Below, in pieces: positions 36,409 through 44,357 of a stretch of 53,141 nucleotides of DNA; positions within the stretch are counted from its first letter, which is position 1, and every line of letters begins with the position of its first letter. The translations under genes were made by a program, and so were the position numbers. The stretch comes from Planctomycetota bacterium (GTDB taxonomy: Bacteria > Planctomycetota > Planctomycetia > Pirellulales > UBA1268): NCBI GenBank assembly GCA_029978905.1, contig JAPOIM010000023.1, forward strand, positions 1 through 53,141, read 5' to 3'. The notes below the pieces were generated by a model. The model was given only the letters and a program-made list of their open reading frames with translations. It ran no database searches and was not told the origin of the DNA.

Positions 36409-37652
36409 AGCAGACGCTCCTTTCCGCCACGCTTGATAATGGGATCGTCCTCCTCGGCGAGGAACTGCCCGACTTGGAGAGCGTGGCGGTTGCTTTTCAT
36501 GTGCCCGCTGGCGGCATCCACGACGGCCCGGGCCGCTGCGGTCTGGCCAGCCTCACCAGCGAGATGATGCTGCGGGGCGCGGGTGACCGCGACAGCCGGC
36601 AGTTGGTCGAAGACCTCGCGCTCGCGGGCATCAACTGGTCCAACGCGGTTTCCACGACCCATGCGACCTACTTCGGCGCGATGGTGGCTCGCCGCCTGCC
36701 TGAGGCTTTGCCGATCTACGCCGACATCCTCCGCCGCCCCGCCCTGCCCGAGGATCAGTTTGAAAGCGGCCAACAGGTCGTGCTACAGGGTCTCGCCGGC
36801 ACCGACGACGATCCGTCGCATCGCACGCTGCTCGCCCTTAAGAAGCTCGTGTTTCCGTCGCCATGGGGGCTGCCCTCAGAGGGCCTCATCAGTGACGTGG
36901 AGAAGCTCACTCCCGCCGCAGTCGCGGAGTTTGCCCGCCGGCATGTGCGGCCCGATGGCATGATCGTGGCGGCCGCTGGCAGGCTTGACTGGCCCGACTT
37001 CGTCAAACAGATGCAGAACCTGTTCGCCGACTGGCAGCCTGGCGCCGCCGAAGCCGTGCACAATGGCCCGCGCGGCGGCCGCTCAGAACATGTGACGCAC
37101 GATTCCCAGCAGACCCACATCGCGATCGCCTGGTCGGTGCCCCCGTACCGCAGCGACGAGTCGTACGAAGCAACCGCCGCCCTCTCGGTGCTTGGCGGTG
37201 GCACGAGTTCCCGATTCTTTACGGAAGTGCGGGAACGTCGTGGGCTGTGCTACTCCGTCTCGGCCGGCTACCACACGCAGCGCGACTTTGCGTCGGCTAT
37301 CTGCTATGCGGGCACGAGCAGCGACCGAGCGCAGCAAACGCTCGACGTGATGCTCGAAGAAATTGAGCGGCTCCCCAACTCGATCACCGACGACGAGCTG
37401 GGGAGGGTCAAAGCGAGGGCCAAGAGCGGGTTGGTGATGCAGCAGGAGAGCAGTTCCGCCCGTGCCGGAGGGATTGCCCGGCAGTGGTATCACCTCGGCC
37501 ACGTCCGCTCGCTCGCCGACGAACTTGAGCGGCTCGACAGGCTCTCGGTGGAGTCGGTGCGAACCTGGCTCGAAGCACATCCCCCCACAGACCTTTCGAT
37601 CGTGTCGCTCGGCCGCAATCCTCTGGAGGTGCCACGTGAGCTTTCGGCATGA
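36405..37652 (+). CDS. M16 peptidase family, non-catalytic subunit
   Basis: A 415-residue protein with the two-domain M16 layout. The zinc motif HxxEH is missing: where active members read like GLAHFLEHM, this one reads GLASLTSEMM. The C-terminal half keeps the substrate-binding Arg-Tyr motif (RERRGLCYSVSAGY). The start is GTG, overlapping the GNAT stop; the frame is open much further upstream, but that is the GNAT gene in another frame. It pairs with the next gene, which has the zinc site, as in bacterial M16B heterodimers. No signal peptide is seen. Confidence 0.88.
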   Translation: MKQTLLSATLDNGIVLLGEELPDLESVAVAFHVPAGGIHDGPGRCGLASLTSEMMLRGAGDRDSRQLVEDLALAGINWSNAVSTTHATYFGAMVARRLPEALPIYADILRRPALPEDQFESGQQVVLQGLAGTDDDPSHRTLLALKKLVFPSPWGLPSEGLISDVEKLTPAAVAEFARRHVRPDGMIVAAAGRLDWPDFVKQMQNLFADWQPGAAEAVHNGPRGGRSEHVTHDSQQTHIAIAWSVPPYRSDESYEATAALSVLGGGTSSRFFTEVRERRGLCYSVSAGYHTQRDFASAICYAGTSSDRAQQTLDVMLEEIERLPNSITDDELGRVKARAKSGLVMQQESSSARAGGIARQWYHLGHVRSLADELERLDRLSVESVRTWLEAHPPTDLSIVSLGRNPLEVPRELSA

Positions 37653-38931
37653 AACACTGCCCAACGGCCTCGAGGTGATCGCTGAAGTCTCCGACTCGGC
37701 CCTTTCCACGAGCGTGGGTTTTTTCGTCAACACCGGCTCGCGCGATGAGAGCGATCCGATCTGGGGCGTGAGCCATTTCCTGGAGCACATGGTCTTCAAG
37801 GGCACAGACTCGCTCTCGGCCGACGAGATCAACCGCCGCTTCGACGACCTCGGTGCCGCGGCCAACGCGTTCACCAGCGAAGAAGACACCGTCTACTACG
37901 CGAGCGTGCTCCCAGAGCACCAGCGGGCCGCCACGGAGTTGATTGGCCGCATCCTGCGACCGGCCCTCCGCGAGGAAGACTTCGAGACCGAGAAACTCGT
38001 GATCCTCGAAGAGATTCAGATGTACGACGATCAGCCACCGTTCGGGGCTGACGACGTCTGCCGGGCAGCGTTTTTCGCAGGCCACCCGGCAGCACGCAGC
38101 GTGCTCGGCACGCTCGACTCGGTGCGGGGCATCACGGTCGAAGGCATGCGCGACTACCATCGCCGCCGCTACGCCCCCGGCAACATCGTGCTGGCCGCGA
38201 CGGGTGCGGTCGACTTTGAAGACCTGCTGGAAACCGCCAAACGCATCTGCGGCGACTGGGAGCCCTGCCCGAGTGAGCCTCGCGCGTTTCCGCGCCCACC
38301 CCGGACCTGTGGCGGTGGAAACGAGGTCATCCGCGAGCAGATCGTCCGGGAGGCCGCCGCCCTGGAATACGTGATCCGCTTCTCAGCCGGCCCCGACGGC
38401 GACGATCCCGACCGGTATGCGGCAAAATGGCTGGCGATGATGCTCGGCGATGAGTCGGGCAGCCGGTTTTACTGGGAATTCATCGACTCCGGGGCCGCCG
38501 ACTACGCGTCGTGCCACCACCAGGAGTTTCTCGACACCGGTGTTTTCGCGGTGCAACTCTCCTCCGACGCTGAATCAATTGAGGAGATTTTGGAGCGGAC
38601 CGAGGAAATCCTCACCGATGTGACCGCCAACGGCCTCACTTCCGCGGAAATGGAGCAGGCACGAAGTAAACTTGCGTCGAGGATCGTGCTCTCGGGAGAA
38701 AGGGCTCGTCGCCGGCTGTTTGGGGTGGGGCTGGAGTGGGCCCACGCTCGCCGGTACTGTTCAGTGGCCGATGACCTTGCGGTTGTTGAGCAACTCTCGG
38801 GGGCGGACCTCGGTCGTTTGGCCGAACGCTGGCCACTTTCGGGCAGTCATGCCACAGTGCTTGCGGGGCCGTTAGAATCTGGGTCTGGCGTTCGGGAGCC
38901 TTCCGCGACCGCCAATTCGAAGCCACAATAA
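37636..38931 (+). CDS. M16 zinc metallopeptidase, catalytic subunit
   Basis: A 431-residue peptidase. HFLEH at residues 47-51 is the inverted zinc motif, and the distal glutamate lies in EKLVILEEIQMYDD. FTSEEDTVYYASVLPEH is also conserved. GGAGG lies six bases before the GTG start, which falls inside the preceding gene (17-nt overlap), so the subunits are translationally coupled. Together they likely form a heterodimer that degrades peptides inside a closed chamber. Its location, cytoplasmic or periplasmic, is unclear, as no signal peptide is visible. Confidence 0.92.
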   Translation: MSFRHETLPNGLEVIAEVSDSALSTSVGFFVNTGSRDESDPIWGVSHFLEHMVFKGTDSLSADEINRRFDDLGAAANAFTSEEDTVYYASVLPEHQRAATELIGRILRPALREEDFETEKLVILEEIQMYDDQPPFGADDVCRAAFFAGHPAARSVLGTLDSVRGITVEGMRDYHRRRYAPGNIVLAATGAVDFEDLLETAKRICGDWEPCPSEPRAFPRPPRTCGGGNEVIREQIVREAAALEYVIRFSAGPDGDDPDRYAAKWLAMMLGDESGSRFYWEFIDSGAADYASCHHQEFLDTGVFAVQLSSDAESIEEILERTEEILTDVTANGLTSAEMEQARSKLASRIVLSGERARRRLFGVGLEWAHARRYCSVADDLAVVEQLSGADLGRLAERWPLSGSHATVLAGPLESGSGVREPSATANSKPQ

Positions 38932-38935
38932 AGCG

Positions 38936-40435
38936 ATGGGAACTATGGGACTGCTCTTCGCCAACCGTTCGCTGACCGCGCTGCCGCCCATTTGGCTTTT
39001 TTGCGCTGGGAGTTTGCTCGCCGCAGTCGTGGCTGTGCTGTTTTGGGCCGTGCTCAAAGCCGTTGCCCCCAAAGTCGCCAACGAACTTCGCGCAAGTCTG
39101 TCGGAAGGCTTCCTCGGCCCCATGGCCTGGCTGCTGATGGGCCTCTCTGCGGTCGCGGTGGCCCTCACACCGCTGGTGCCGCTTGACCAAATGGCCCGCT
39201 CGTTGAACCGGCTGGTAACAGCCGGGGAAGAGACGGTGTCGCTGGAAGTTCCCGCCAACAGTGAGCTTCAGTCGTACGAACTCGACCTTCGTCCGCAGGA
39301 ACTCGCCTCGTTTGCGATGGAAAGCGATCGGCAGATCCTCGTCCGCACGCAGCAGCCGATCGCAGGCTTCGCCCTGCTGAAGGTGCCAGATGTGGACCTC
39401 CTGCCAGCCACCCCGTGGGAATGGGTGCGGTCTGAGGGGGATACGAGCCCCTTCCTTGGTGTCCGTGCAAAGCTGGAAGTCACCAACGCCAGCAGCGAGC
39501 CGGCGACCTTAGTCGTTCGCTCCACGCTCGTCCCTGAGTATCCGGAGGTGGCAATCCTTCCGTGGACGGTGATCGTGGTGCTCTCGATCCTGGCCTTCCA
39601 CGTGTTCCTGCGGACCTTCCTACCGCGCGTGGCCGCGGTGGCAGCGGTGACCGCTAAGGAAGCCGTCGCCCAGCCGATCTTCCTCGTGGCGCTCGTGTTG
39701 GGGACGGTGGCGATCATCACGTTCATCGTGATTCCCTACAACACGTTCGGCGAAGACGTGAAGATGTTCAAAGACAGCGGTTTGACGCTGATCAAGGTGC
39801 TCTCGCTGCTCGTCGTGATCTGGACGGCGAGCCTGACAGTGGCCGAGGAGATCGAAGGCCGCACCGCGCTGACGGTGCTGTCCAAGCCGCTCAATCGCCA
39901 GCAGTTTGTGATCGGCAAGTACGTGGGGCTGATGCTGGCGGTGCTGTTGATCGTGCTGCTACTGGGCAGCGTGCTGATGGCCTCGACCAGTTTCAAAGTG
40001 ATTTACGACGCCCGTGAATCCTCTGCCACCGATCCGATCTGGCGTGACTGTGCCAACGAAATGATCACGATCGTGCCGGGCCTGACGCTCTCGTTCCTCG
40101 AGGCGTCGCTGCTCGCTGCGGTCAGCGTCGCGGTGTCGACCCGGTTGGGCCTCGTGCCCAACATGATCATCTGCTTTGCGGTCTACACCCTGGGGCACCT
40201 GGTGCCGCTGGTCGTCCAGTCGAGCGTGGGCAAGTTCGCCATCGTGCGGTTCGTGGGGCAGTTCTTCGCGACTCTCCTCCCGGTGCTCGATCACTTTACG
40301 ATCGAAGCGGCCGTGGTCGGCGGCGTGCCAGTGCCGTGGAGTTACCTCGGCTGGGCGGCGATTTACGCCGGCCTCTACGCGACCGTTGCCCTCCTGGTCG
40401 CCCTCGTGCTCTTCCAAGACCGCGACTTGGCCTAA
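38936..40435 (+). CDS. ABC-2-like membrane permease
   Basis: A 499-residue membrane protein with two N-terminal helices, an outer beta-rich domain (about residues 95-200), and six or more helices after it. The conserved ABC-2 permease segment is WTASLTVAEEIEGRTALTVL followed by SKPLNRQQFVIGKYVG, typical of exporter permeases that remodel the membrane or export substrates. No ATPase gene lies next to it in the window, so the partner is encoded elsewhere. It follows the M16 pair by 4 bases. ATG codons at 38936 and 38945 are both possible starts. Confidence 0.85.
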   Translation: MGTMGLLFANRSLTALPPIWLFCAGSLLAAVVAVLFWAVLKAVAPKVANELRASLSEGFLGPMAWLLMGLSAVAVALTPLVPLDQMARSLNRLVTAGEETVSLEVPANSELQSYELDLRPQELASFAMESDRQILVRTQQPIAGFALLKVPDVDLLPATPWEWVRSEGDTSPFLGVRAKLEVTNASSEPATLVVRSTLVPEYPEVAILPWTVIVVLSILAFHVFLRTFLPRVAAVAAVTAKEAVAQPIFLVALVLGTVAIITFIVIPYNTFGEDVKMFKDSGLTLIKVLSLLVVIWTASLTVAEEIEGRTALTVLSKPLNRQQFVIGKYVGLMLAVLLIVLLLGSVLMASTSFKVIYDARESSATDPIWRDCANEMITIVPGLTLSFLEASLLAAVSVAVSTRLGLVPNMIICFAVYTLGHLVPLVVQSSVGKFAIVRFVGQFFATLLPVLDHFTIEAAVVGGVPVPWSYLGWAAIYAGLYATVALLVALVLFQDRDLA

Positions 40436-40468
40436 TCAGCCAAGAAGCCCAAGCCGCGCCGTAGTTTC

Positions 40469-40524
40469 CCCCAGCGATGGGCAGCCCTACGGCCTCGTAC
40501 CAGTCCCCAGCGAGGGGCGGCCCT
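40469..40524. repeat. Two spaced 20-bp imperfect repeats in intergenic DNA
   Basis: CCCCAGCGATGGGCAGCCCT recurs 36 bp later with two changes. The surrounding 240 bp between convergent genes is rich in GCGAAGCGC-like motifs and holds no convincing frame. It may be a local repeat or a structured transcript end. Confidence 0.5.
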
Positions 40525-40678
40525 GTGCCCTCGAGCGGGGCTATGGGAGCAAGCGCAGCCAGGATGGCGAAGCGCAGCGGACATGCAGTGAGCGAAGGGC
40601 ACGAAGCCCGCAGCGAACGTCCCAAGCGAGGGCACTGGGCCCCCCCGAGCGTCTCCGAGCGCCCCCGCCCGCTCCGGC

Positions 40679-41719
40679 TTACGCCGCCCGCGTCCAGGGC
40701 CGGCTCGCAGGTGCGTTGCCGAAGGGCTGCACATGTGCGGCTTCGAGCACACGGAACGCCACCTCGAGGGCATCTCGGCCCTGCTCCGCACTGACCGTCG
40801 GCGACGTGCCGGTGCGGATGGCCCTGAGGAAGTCGTCGTGCTCGGCGACGAGCGCGTTGCCGTCGGGCACCGCAAGCGTGGTCTCTGGGAGCACCTCGCG
40901 GAAGAACGTTTCCTTCCGGCTGGCCCACTCAGAAGGCGGCACCGCAGCGGCTGAGAACAGCCCTCGCCGCACCATTTCCGAAGGTTCCACCACCCGGACC
41001 GCCTTGCTGTTGAAATCGACCGTGACGATCGAGTCGTTCGACCAGACGGAGATCGATCGGTCGAGCGTTGGATTGATGCGAGACGCGGTCAAGTCCGCAA
41101 TGAAGCCGGAACTGAAGCCAAGCCGGGCGCGGATCACATCCTCATGGCCACCGGTCGCCACAAATCCCTGAGCCTGCACCGACGCGAGCTGACCTGGGTG
41201 GAGCGACAACACGAGATCGATGTCGTGGATCATGAGATCGAGGACGACGCCCACATCGAGAGACCGGTACGTGAAGGGGGCAAGTCGCTTCGACTCCACC
41301 GTCATCGCCTCGCCAATCACGCGCCGAGCGGTCTGCCACGCAGGATTGAACCGCTCCACATGCCCCACGGCCACCGTGCAGCCGAACCGCGCTGCGGCCG
41401 CCACAATCCGCTCGGCCTCAGCAGGCTCCGCGGCAATCGGCTTTTCCACGAGCACATGTATGCCCTGCTCGAGCAGTGGCACCACCACCCGCTCGTGCAA
41501 GCCGGTGGGAGCCGCCACGACCGCCGCCTCCACCTCGCCGGCCAGCGACGCAGGATCGCTCACCCAGCGGCAGCCGTTCGCTTCGGCCACGCGACTTCCC
41601 GCCTCGGGCGAGGGATCGGCCACCGCCACCAATTCCACATCGCTTCGGGCTGCCAAGAGCCGAGCGTGGATCGTTCCCAGGTGGCCGCAGCCAACGACAG
41701 CGATTCGAGTCTTCTTCAT
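40679..41719 (-). CDS. GnnA-like Gfo/Idh/MocA oxidoreductase in the lipid A operon
   Basis: A 346-residue cytoplasmic oxidoreductase: IAVVGCGHLGTIHARLL (Rossmann), VEKPIAAEPAEAERI (family signature), VGHVERFNPAWQTAR and LDLMIHDIDLVLSL. It overlaps lpxA as ATGA. In Acidithiobacillus and Leptospira, GnnA of this family oxidises UDP-GlcNAc at C3 so that GnnB can add an amine, giving lipid A with amide-linked chains; gnnA lies beside lpxA there. No GnnB aminotransferase is in the window, so the role is inferred from family and position. Confidence 0.85.
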   Translation of the reverse strand: MKKTRIAVVGCGHLGTIHARLLAARSDVELVAVADPSPEAGSRVAEANGCRWVSDPASLAGEVEAAVVAAPTGLHERVVVPLLEQGIHVLVEKPIAAEPAEAERIVAAAARFGCTVAVGHVERFNPAWQTARRVIGEAMTVESKRLAPFTYRSLDVGVVLDLMIHDIDLVLSLHPGQLASVQAQGFVATGGHEDVIRARLGFSSGFIADLTASRINPTLDRSISVWSNDSIVTVDFNSKAVRVVEPSEMVRRGLFSAAAVPPSEWASRKETFFREVLPETTLAVPDGNALVAEHDDFLRAIRTGTSPTVSAEQGRDALEVAFRVLEAAHVQPFGNAPASRPWTRAA

Positions 41720-42612
41720 GCGGCCCTCCGTTTTTCCAGCGCCCGTCCATGCCGCCCTTCTTGCTGGGTCGCAATGAACGAAAGCAGTTCTTCCACCTGC
41801 GGCAGAAGCTGCTGATGTGTTTCCAGTATTTCGCGAGTTGCGGAGAGTCCGGCCTTCGCTCGGTAGAGCAGCCGATGGGCCTCCACGATGGCCTTGATCT
41901 CGTACGGGGCAAACCCGCCGCGTCGCAGGGCCACGAGGTTGGCGCAGCGGGGACGAGCCGGCATCCCCTCGGCAAGCATGAACGGTGGGATGTCTTGCAG
42001 CACACGGCTGAGGCCCGCCACAAACGCCCACGCACCGATCCGCACAAAGTGGTGCACCGCCACCGCCCCCGAGAGCGAGGCGTGCGAGTCGACCCGCACA
42101 TGCCCACCGAGCAGCGTGCCATTGGCGATCGTCACGTGATCCGCGATCTCGCAGTCGTGGGCAACGTGGCTGGCGGCCATGAGAAAGTTGTGGTTGCCGA
42201 GAACCGTGCGGCCCTCTTCTTTCTCACTCCCGCGGTTGATCGTTACACCTTCGCGGATCACGTTGCCATCGCCGATGATCACTTCGGTCGGCGTGCCGCG
42301 GTAGCTGATGTCTTGAGGCTCACCGCCAATAACGCAGCCGGTGTGGAGCCTATTGCGTTGGCCCAGCCGCACCCGGCCCACGAGCGTCACGCCGTTGGCG
42401 AGCACCGTCCCCGCCCCGACCACGGCCTCCGAGGAGAGGTGGCAGTACGGGCCAACCCGCACGCCTTCGCCAAGCTGACACCCAGGCTCCACCACTGCGG
42501 TGGGATGCACCACAGCCGGGCCCTCGTCGGGCGTATGCAAACGCGATGTCACGGGGATCTCGTGCATGATCAGCCTGTCATCCTCAGCGTCGGTTTCCAC
42601 GCGATGTCGCAT
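41716..42612 (-). CDS. lpxA: UDP-N-acetylglucosamine acyltransferase LpxA
   Basis: A 298-residue left-handed beta-helix protein: VHPTAVVEPGCQLGEGVRVG opens the hexapeptide repeats, and the active-site segment is FLMAASHVAHDC. NRLHTGCVIGGEPQD and VHHFVRIGAWAFVAG match the family. It transfers an acyl chain from ACP to UDP-GlcNAc, the first step of lipid A synthesis. The start used overlaps lpxC by 29 nt; an ATG at 42567, after lpxC ends, would remove 15 residues and is about equally likely. Confidence 0.95.
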   Translation of the reverse strand: MRHRVETDAEDDRLIMHEIPVTSRLHTPDEGPAVVHPTAVVEPGCQLGEGVRVGPYCHLSSEAVVGAGTVLANGVTLVGRVRLGQRNRLHTGCVIGGEPQDISYRGTPTEVIIGDGNVIREGVTINRGSEKEEGRTVLGNHNFLMAASHVAHDCEIADHVTIANGTLLGGHVRVDSHASLSGAVAVHHFVRIGAWAFVAGLSRVLQDIPPFMLAEGMPARPRCANLVALRRGGFAPYEIKAIVEAHRLLYRAKAGLSATREILETHQQLLPQVEELLSFIATQQEGRHGRALEKRRAA

Positions 42613-43474
42613 CCCCGCCCGCCCGGTCGTGAGCGAGCAGGGAGTTCACCAAGCGGGCGTTGAGCCGGTGCCCACTCCGACACGCACACACCACGGCATG
42701 CACCGGCCGACCGGCGAGAGCGAGGTCCCCGACGAGATCGAGTGCCTTGTGACGGGCACACTCGTCAGGCCATCGCAACACGTTTTCCTCAAGGCCATCG
42801 TCGCCAAAAACAAGCAACTCAGCCCGGGTCACATGCCTCCCAAGGCCTGCCTCGAGCAGTTTTGCGGCCTCGTCCGCCGTCACGAACGTGCGTGCCGCGG
42901 CGAGCTGTTCGCGATAGGCCTGGGGCGTCACATCCAACGCCACACGCTGCGTCCCAATATGTGGATGCGCGTGCTCAAGGGTGTAATCGACCGAGAGGCC
43001 GGCGAAGACCGGAGGCGTCGCCTCAATCCAGGCGTTCCCCTCCTCCACCCGCACTGGCTCGCGCACCACGATCGGCCGCAGCGCCGCCCCGAGATCTTCC
43101 AGGCCTGCCTCATCGAAGGCCTCCACGTAGGCACTCGACGAGCCGTCGAGACCGGGCAGTTCGCGGGCATTCAGACGAACTTCGCAGCAATCGATCCCAA
43201 GTCCGGCGAGGCTGCTGGCGAGATGCTCGACCATCTCTACACGAAAGTCGCCGACACGAAGATTGGTGCGGGCGGGGGAGTCCGAACGATTGGAAATTGC
43301 CAGCCGCAGTCGCACCGGCGATGGACCGTCGGTACACACCAACACCACGCCGGTTTCAGCCGGCGCGGGATGACACTCGAGGGTGACCGACTGGCCACTC
43401 CAGTAGCCGACACCAGCGATCTGAACAGGACGCCTGAGCGTCTGCTGCGATCGCAGGCATGGGGCAGTTGCCAT
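42584..43474 (-). CDS. lpxC: UDP-3-O-acyl-GlcNAc deacetylase LpxC
   Basis: A 296-residue zinc deacetylase that commits the cell to lipid A synthesis. MVEHLASSLAGLGID gives the first zinc histidine, and HKALDLVGDLALAG the second histidine and the aspartate. GHRLNARLV carries the catalytic histidine, and ELPGLDGSSSAYV is the substrate loop. A standalone lpxC, not fused to fabZ. Its ATG lies only 13 bases after the T-run of a strong terminator, so its transcription must cross that hairpin or begin very close by. Confidence 0.95.
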   Translation of the reverse strand: MATAPCLRSQQTLRRPVQIAGVGYWSGQSVTLECHPAPAETGVVLVCTDGPSPVRLRLAISNRSDSPARTNLRVGDFRVEMVEHLASSLAGLGIDCCEVRLNARELPGLDGSSSAYVEAFDEAGLEDLGAALRPIVVREPVRVEEGNAWIEATPPVFAGLSVDYTLEHAHPHIGTQRVALDVTPQAYREQLAAARTFVTADEAAKLLEAGLGRHVTRAELLVFGDDGLEENVLRWPDECARHKALDLVGDLALAGRPVHAVVCACRSGHRLNARLVNSLLAHDRAGGDATSRGNRR

Positions 43475-43486
43475 GAAGTCTCGCCT

Positions 43487-43522
43487 AAAAAAAGGCGGGC
43501 CCCGCCACCTGCGGGGCCCGCC
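43487..43522 (-). terminator. Strong terminator between skp and lpxC
   Basis: On the minus strand, GGCGGGCCCCGC pairs perfectly with GCGGGGCCCGCC over 12 bp, with a 5-nt loop and seven T after it. It follows the skp stop by 15 bases and ends 12 bases before lpxC. It either isolates lpxC from skp or attenuates read-through. Confidence 0.9.
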
Positions 43523-43537
43523 GGAGATTCCATCACC

Positions 43538-44164
43538 TCAGCGCTGGATCGGGGGCTGAGCGCCAGGAGCACCTGGCTGCGCGGCCACGGCCGTGCCGTT
43601 GAGCATCTTCAGCACGTCGGGCGTGATATCGATGCCCGGCTCGAGGTACACGATCGGCTGCGTGATCTCACGGAGGATCGAGTCGCGATTGCTCGAATCC
43701 GTGGGCTCGCCGTCAAAGCGGAACACCGCGGCGATGCGATGCTGACGGGCAAACTGCTCCACAGCCTTTTCGATTTCCTGATAGACCTGGTTGTAGACCT
43801 GGGCTTCACGATCCATGAAGTCCTTCTTCTGGAGCTGGGCGGTCACGTTGAAATCACCCTGAGCTTTGGCGATTTCGGCCTCGAGCTTCTTGAACTCAGG
43901 CGTGCCCACGTTGAAGCCCTTGATCTGCTCCATCAGGCCGTTGATGCGGTCTCGCTCGGCCTTGAGACCGTTTTCAGCCTGCATGACTTCGTCCCGCATC
44001 TTGTCCATTGCGGTCTTGAAGCGTGCGTGGTTCTTGAAGATGTAGCCCACATCCACAACCGCCACGTGGGTCGCTGGGGCGGCAGCCTGCTGCCCAGCGG
44101 CAGGAACGGCAGCGGTCGCCACGATGGCTCCGCAGATAACCATGATCCCAAAAAGCCTCTTCAC
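43538..44164 (-). CDS. skp: OmpH/Skp family periplasmic chaperone
   Basis: A 208-residue exported protein. AAGGAG lies eight bases before the chosen GTG; an earlier GTG overlaps this site and is unlikely. The signal peptide runs to AVPAAGQQ. THVAVVDVGYIFKNHARFK is the Skp start, followed by long charged helices that form the tentacles (residues about 60-150). A Pro/Ala-rich tail ends the protein. Skp holds outer-membrane proteins in the periplasm. It lies just upstream of lpxC, as in many Gram-negative envelope clusters. Confidence 0.9.
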   Translation of the reverse strand: MKRLFGIMVICGAIVATAAVPAAGQQAAAPATHVAVVDVGYIFKNHARFKTAMDKMRDEVMQAENGLKAERDRINGLMEQIKGFNVGTPEFKKLEAEIAKAQGDFNVTAQLQKKDFMDREAQVYNQVYQEIEKAVEQFARQHRIAAVFRFDGEPTDSSNRDSILREITQPIVYLEPGIDITPDVLKMLNGTAVAAQPGAPGAQPPIQR

Positions 44165-44357
44165 GCTTCGCACTCCTTCGCTGATGGCAACCGGATGTCG
44201 CTGGCCCCCGGGGTCCCGACCGTCTCAAAGCGGCGGTTGCCGGTGGTTCCGGGGGCGTGCCATCCGTGGCCGCAGAGCACCCGAGAACCTTTGTGGGTCG
44301 GACTATGCCAGAGGTACGAAGAAGGCTCAAGGCCAAAAAAGGCCTAAAAACATGGGG

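Noticed and set aside
44320..44357. Terminator after the M28 peptidase gene
   Set aside because: AGGCC/GGCCT with an A-rich loop gives only a 5-bp stem and lacks a T-run on the relevant strand.
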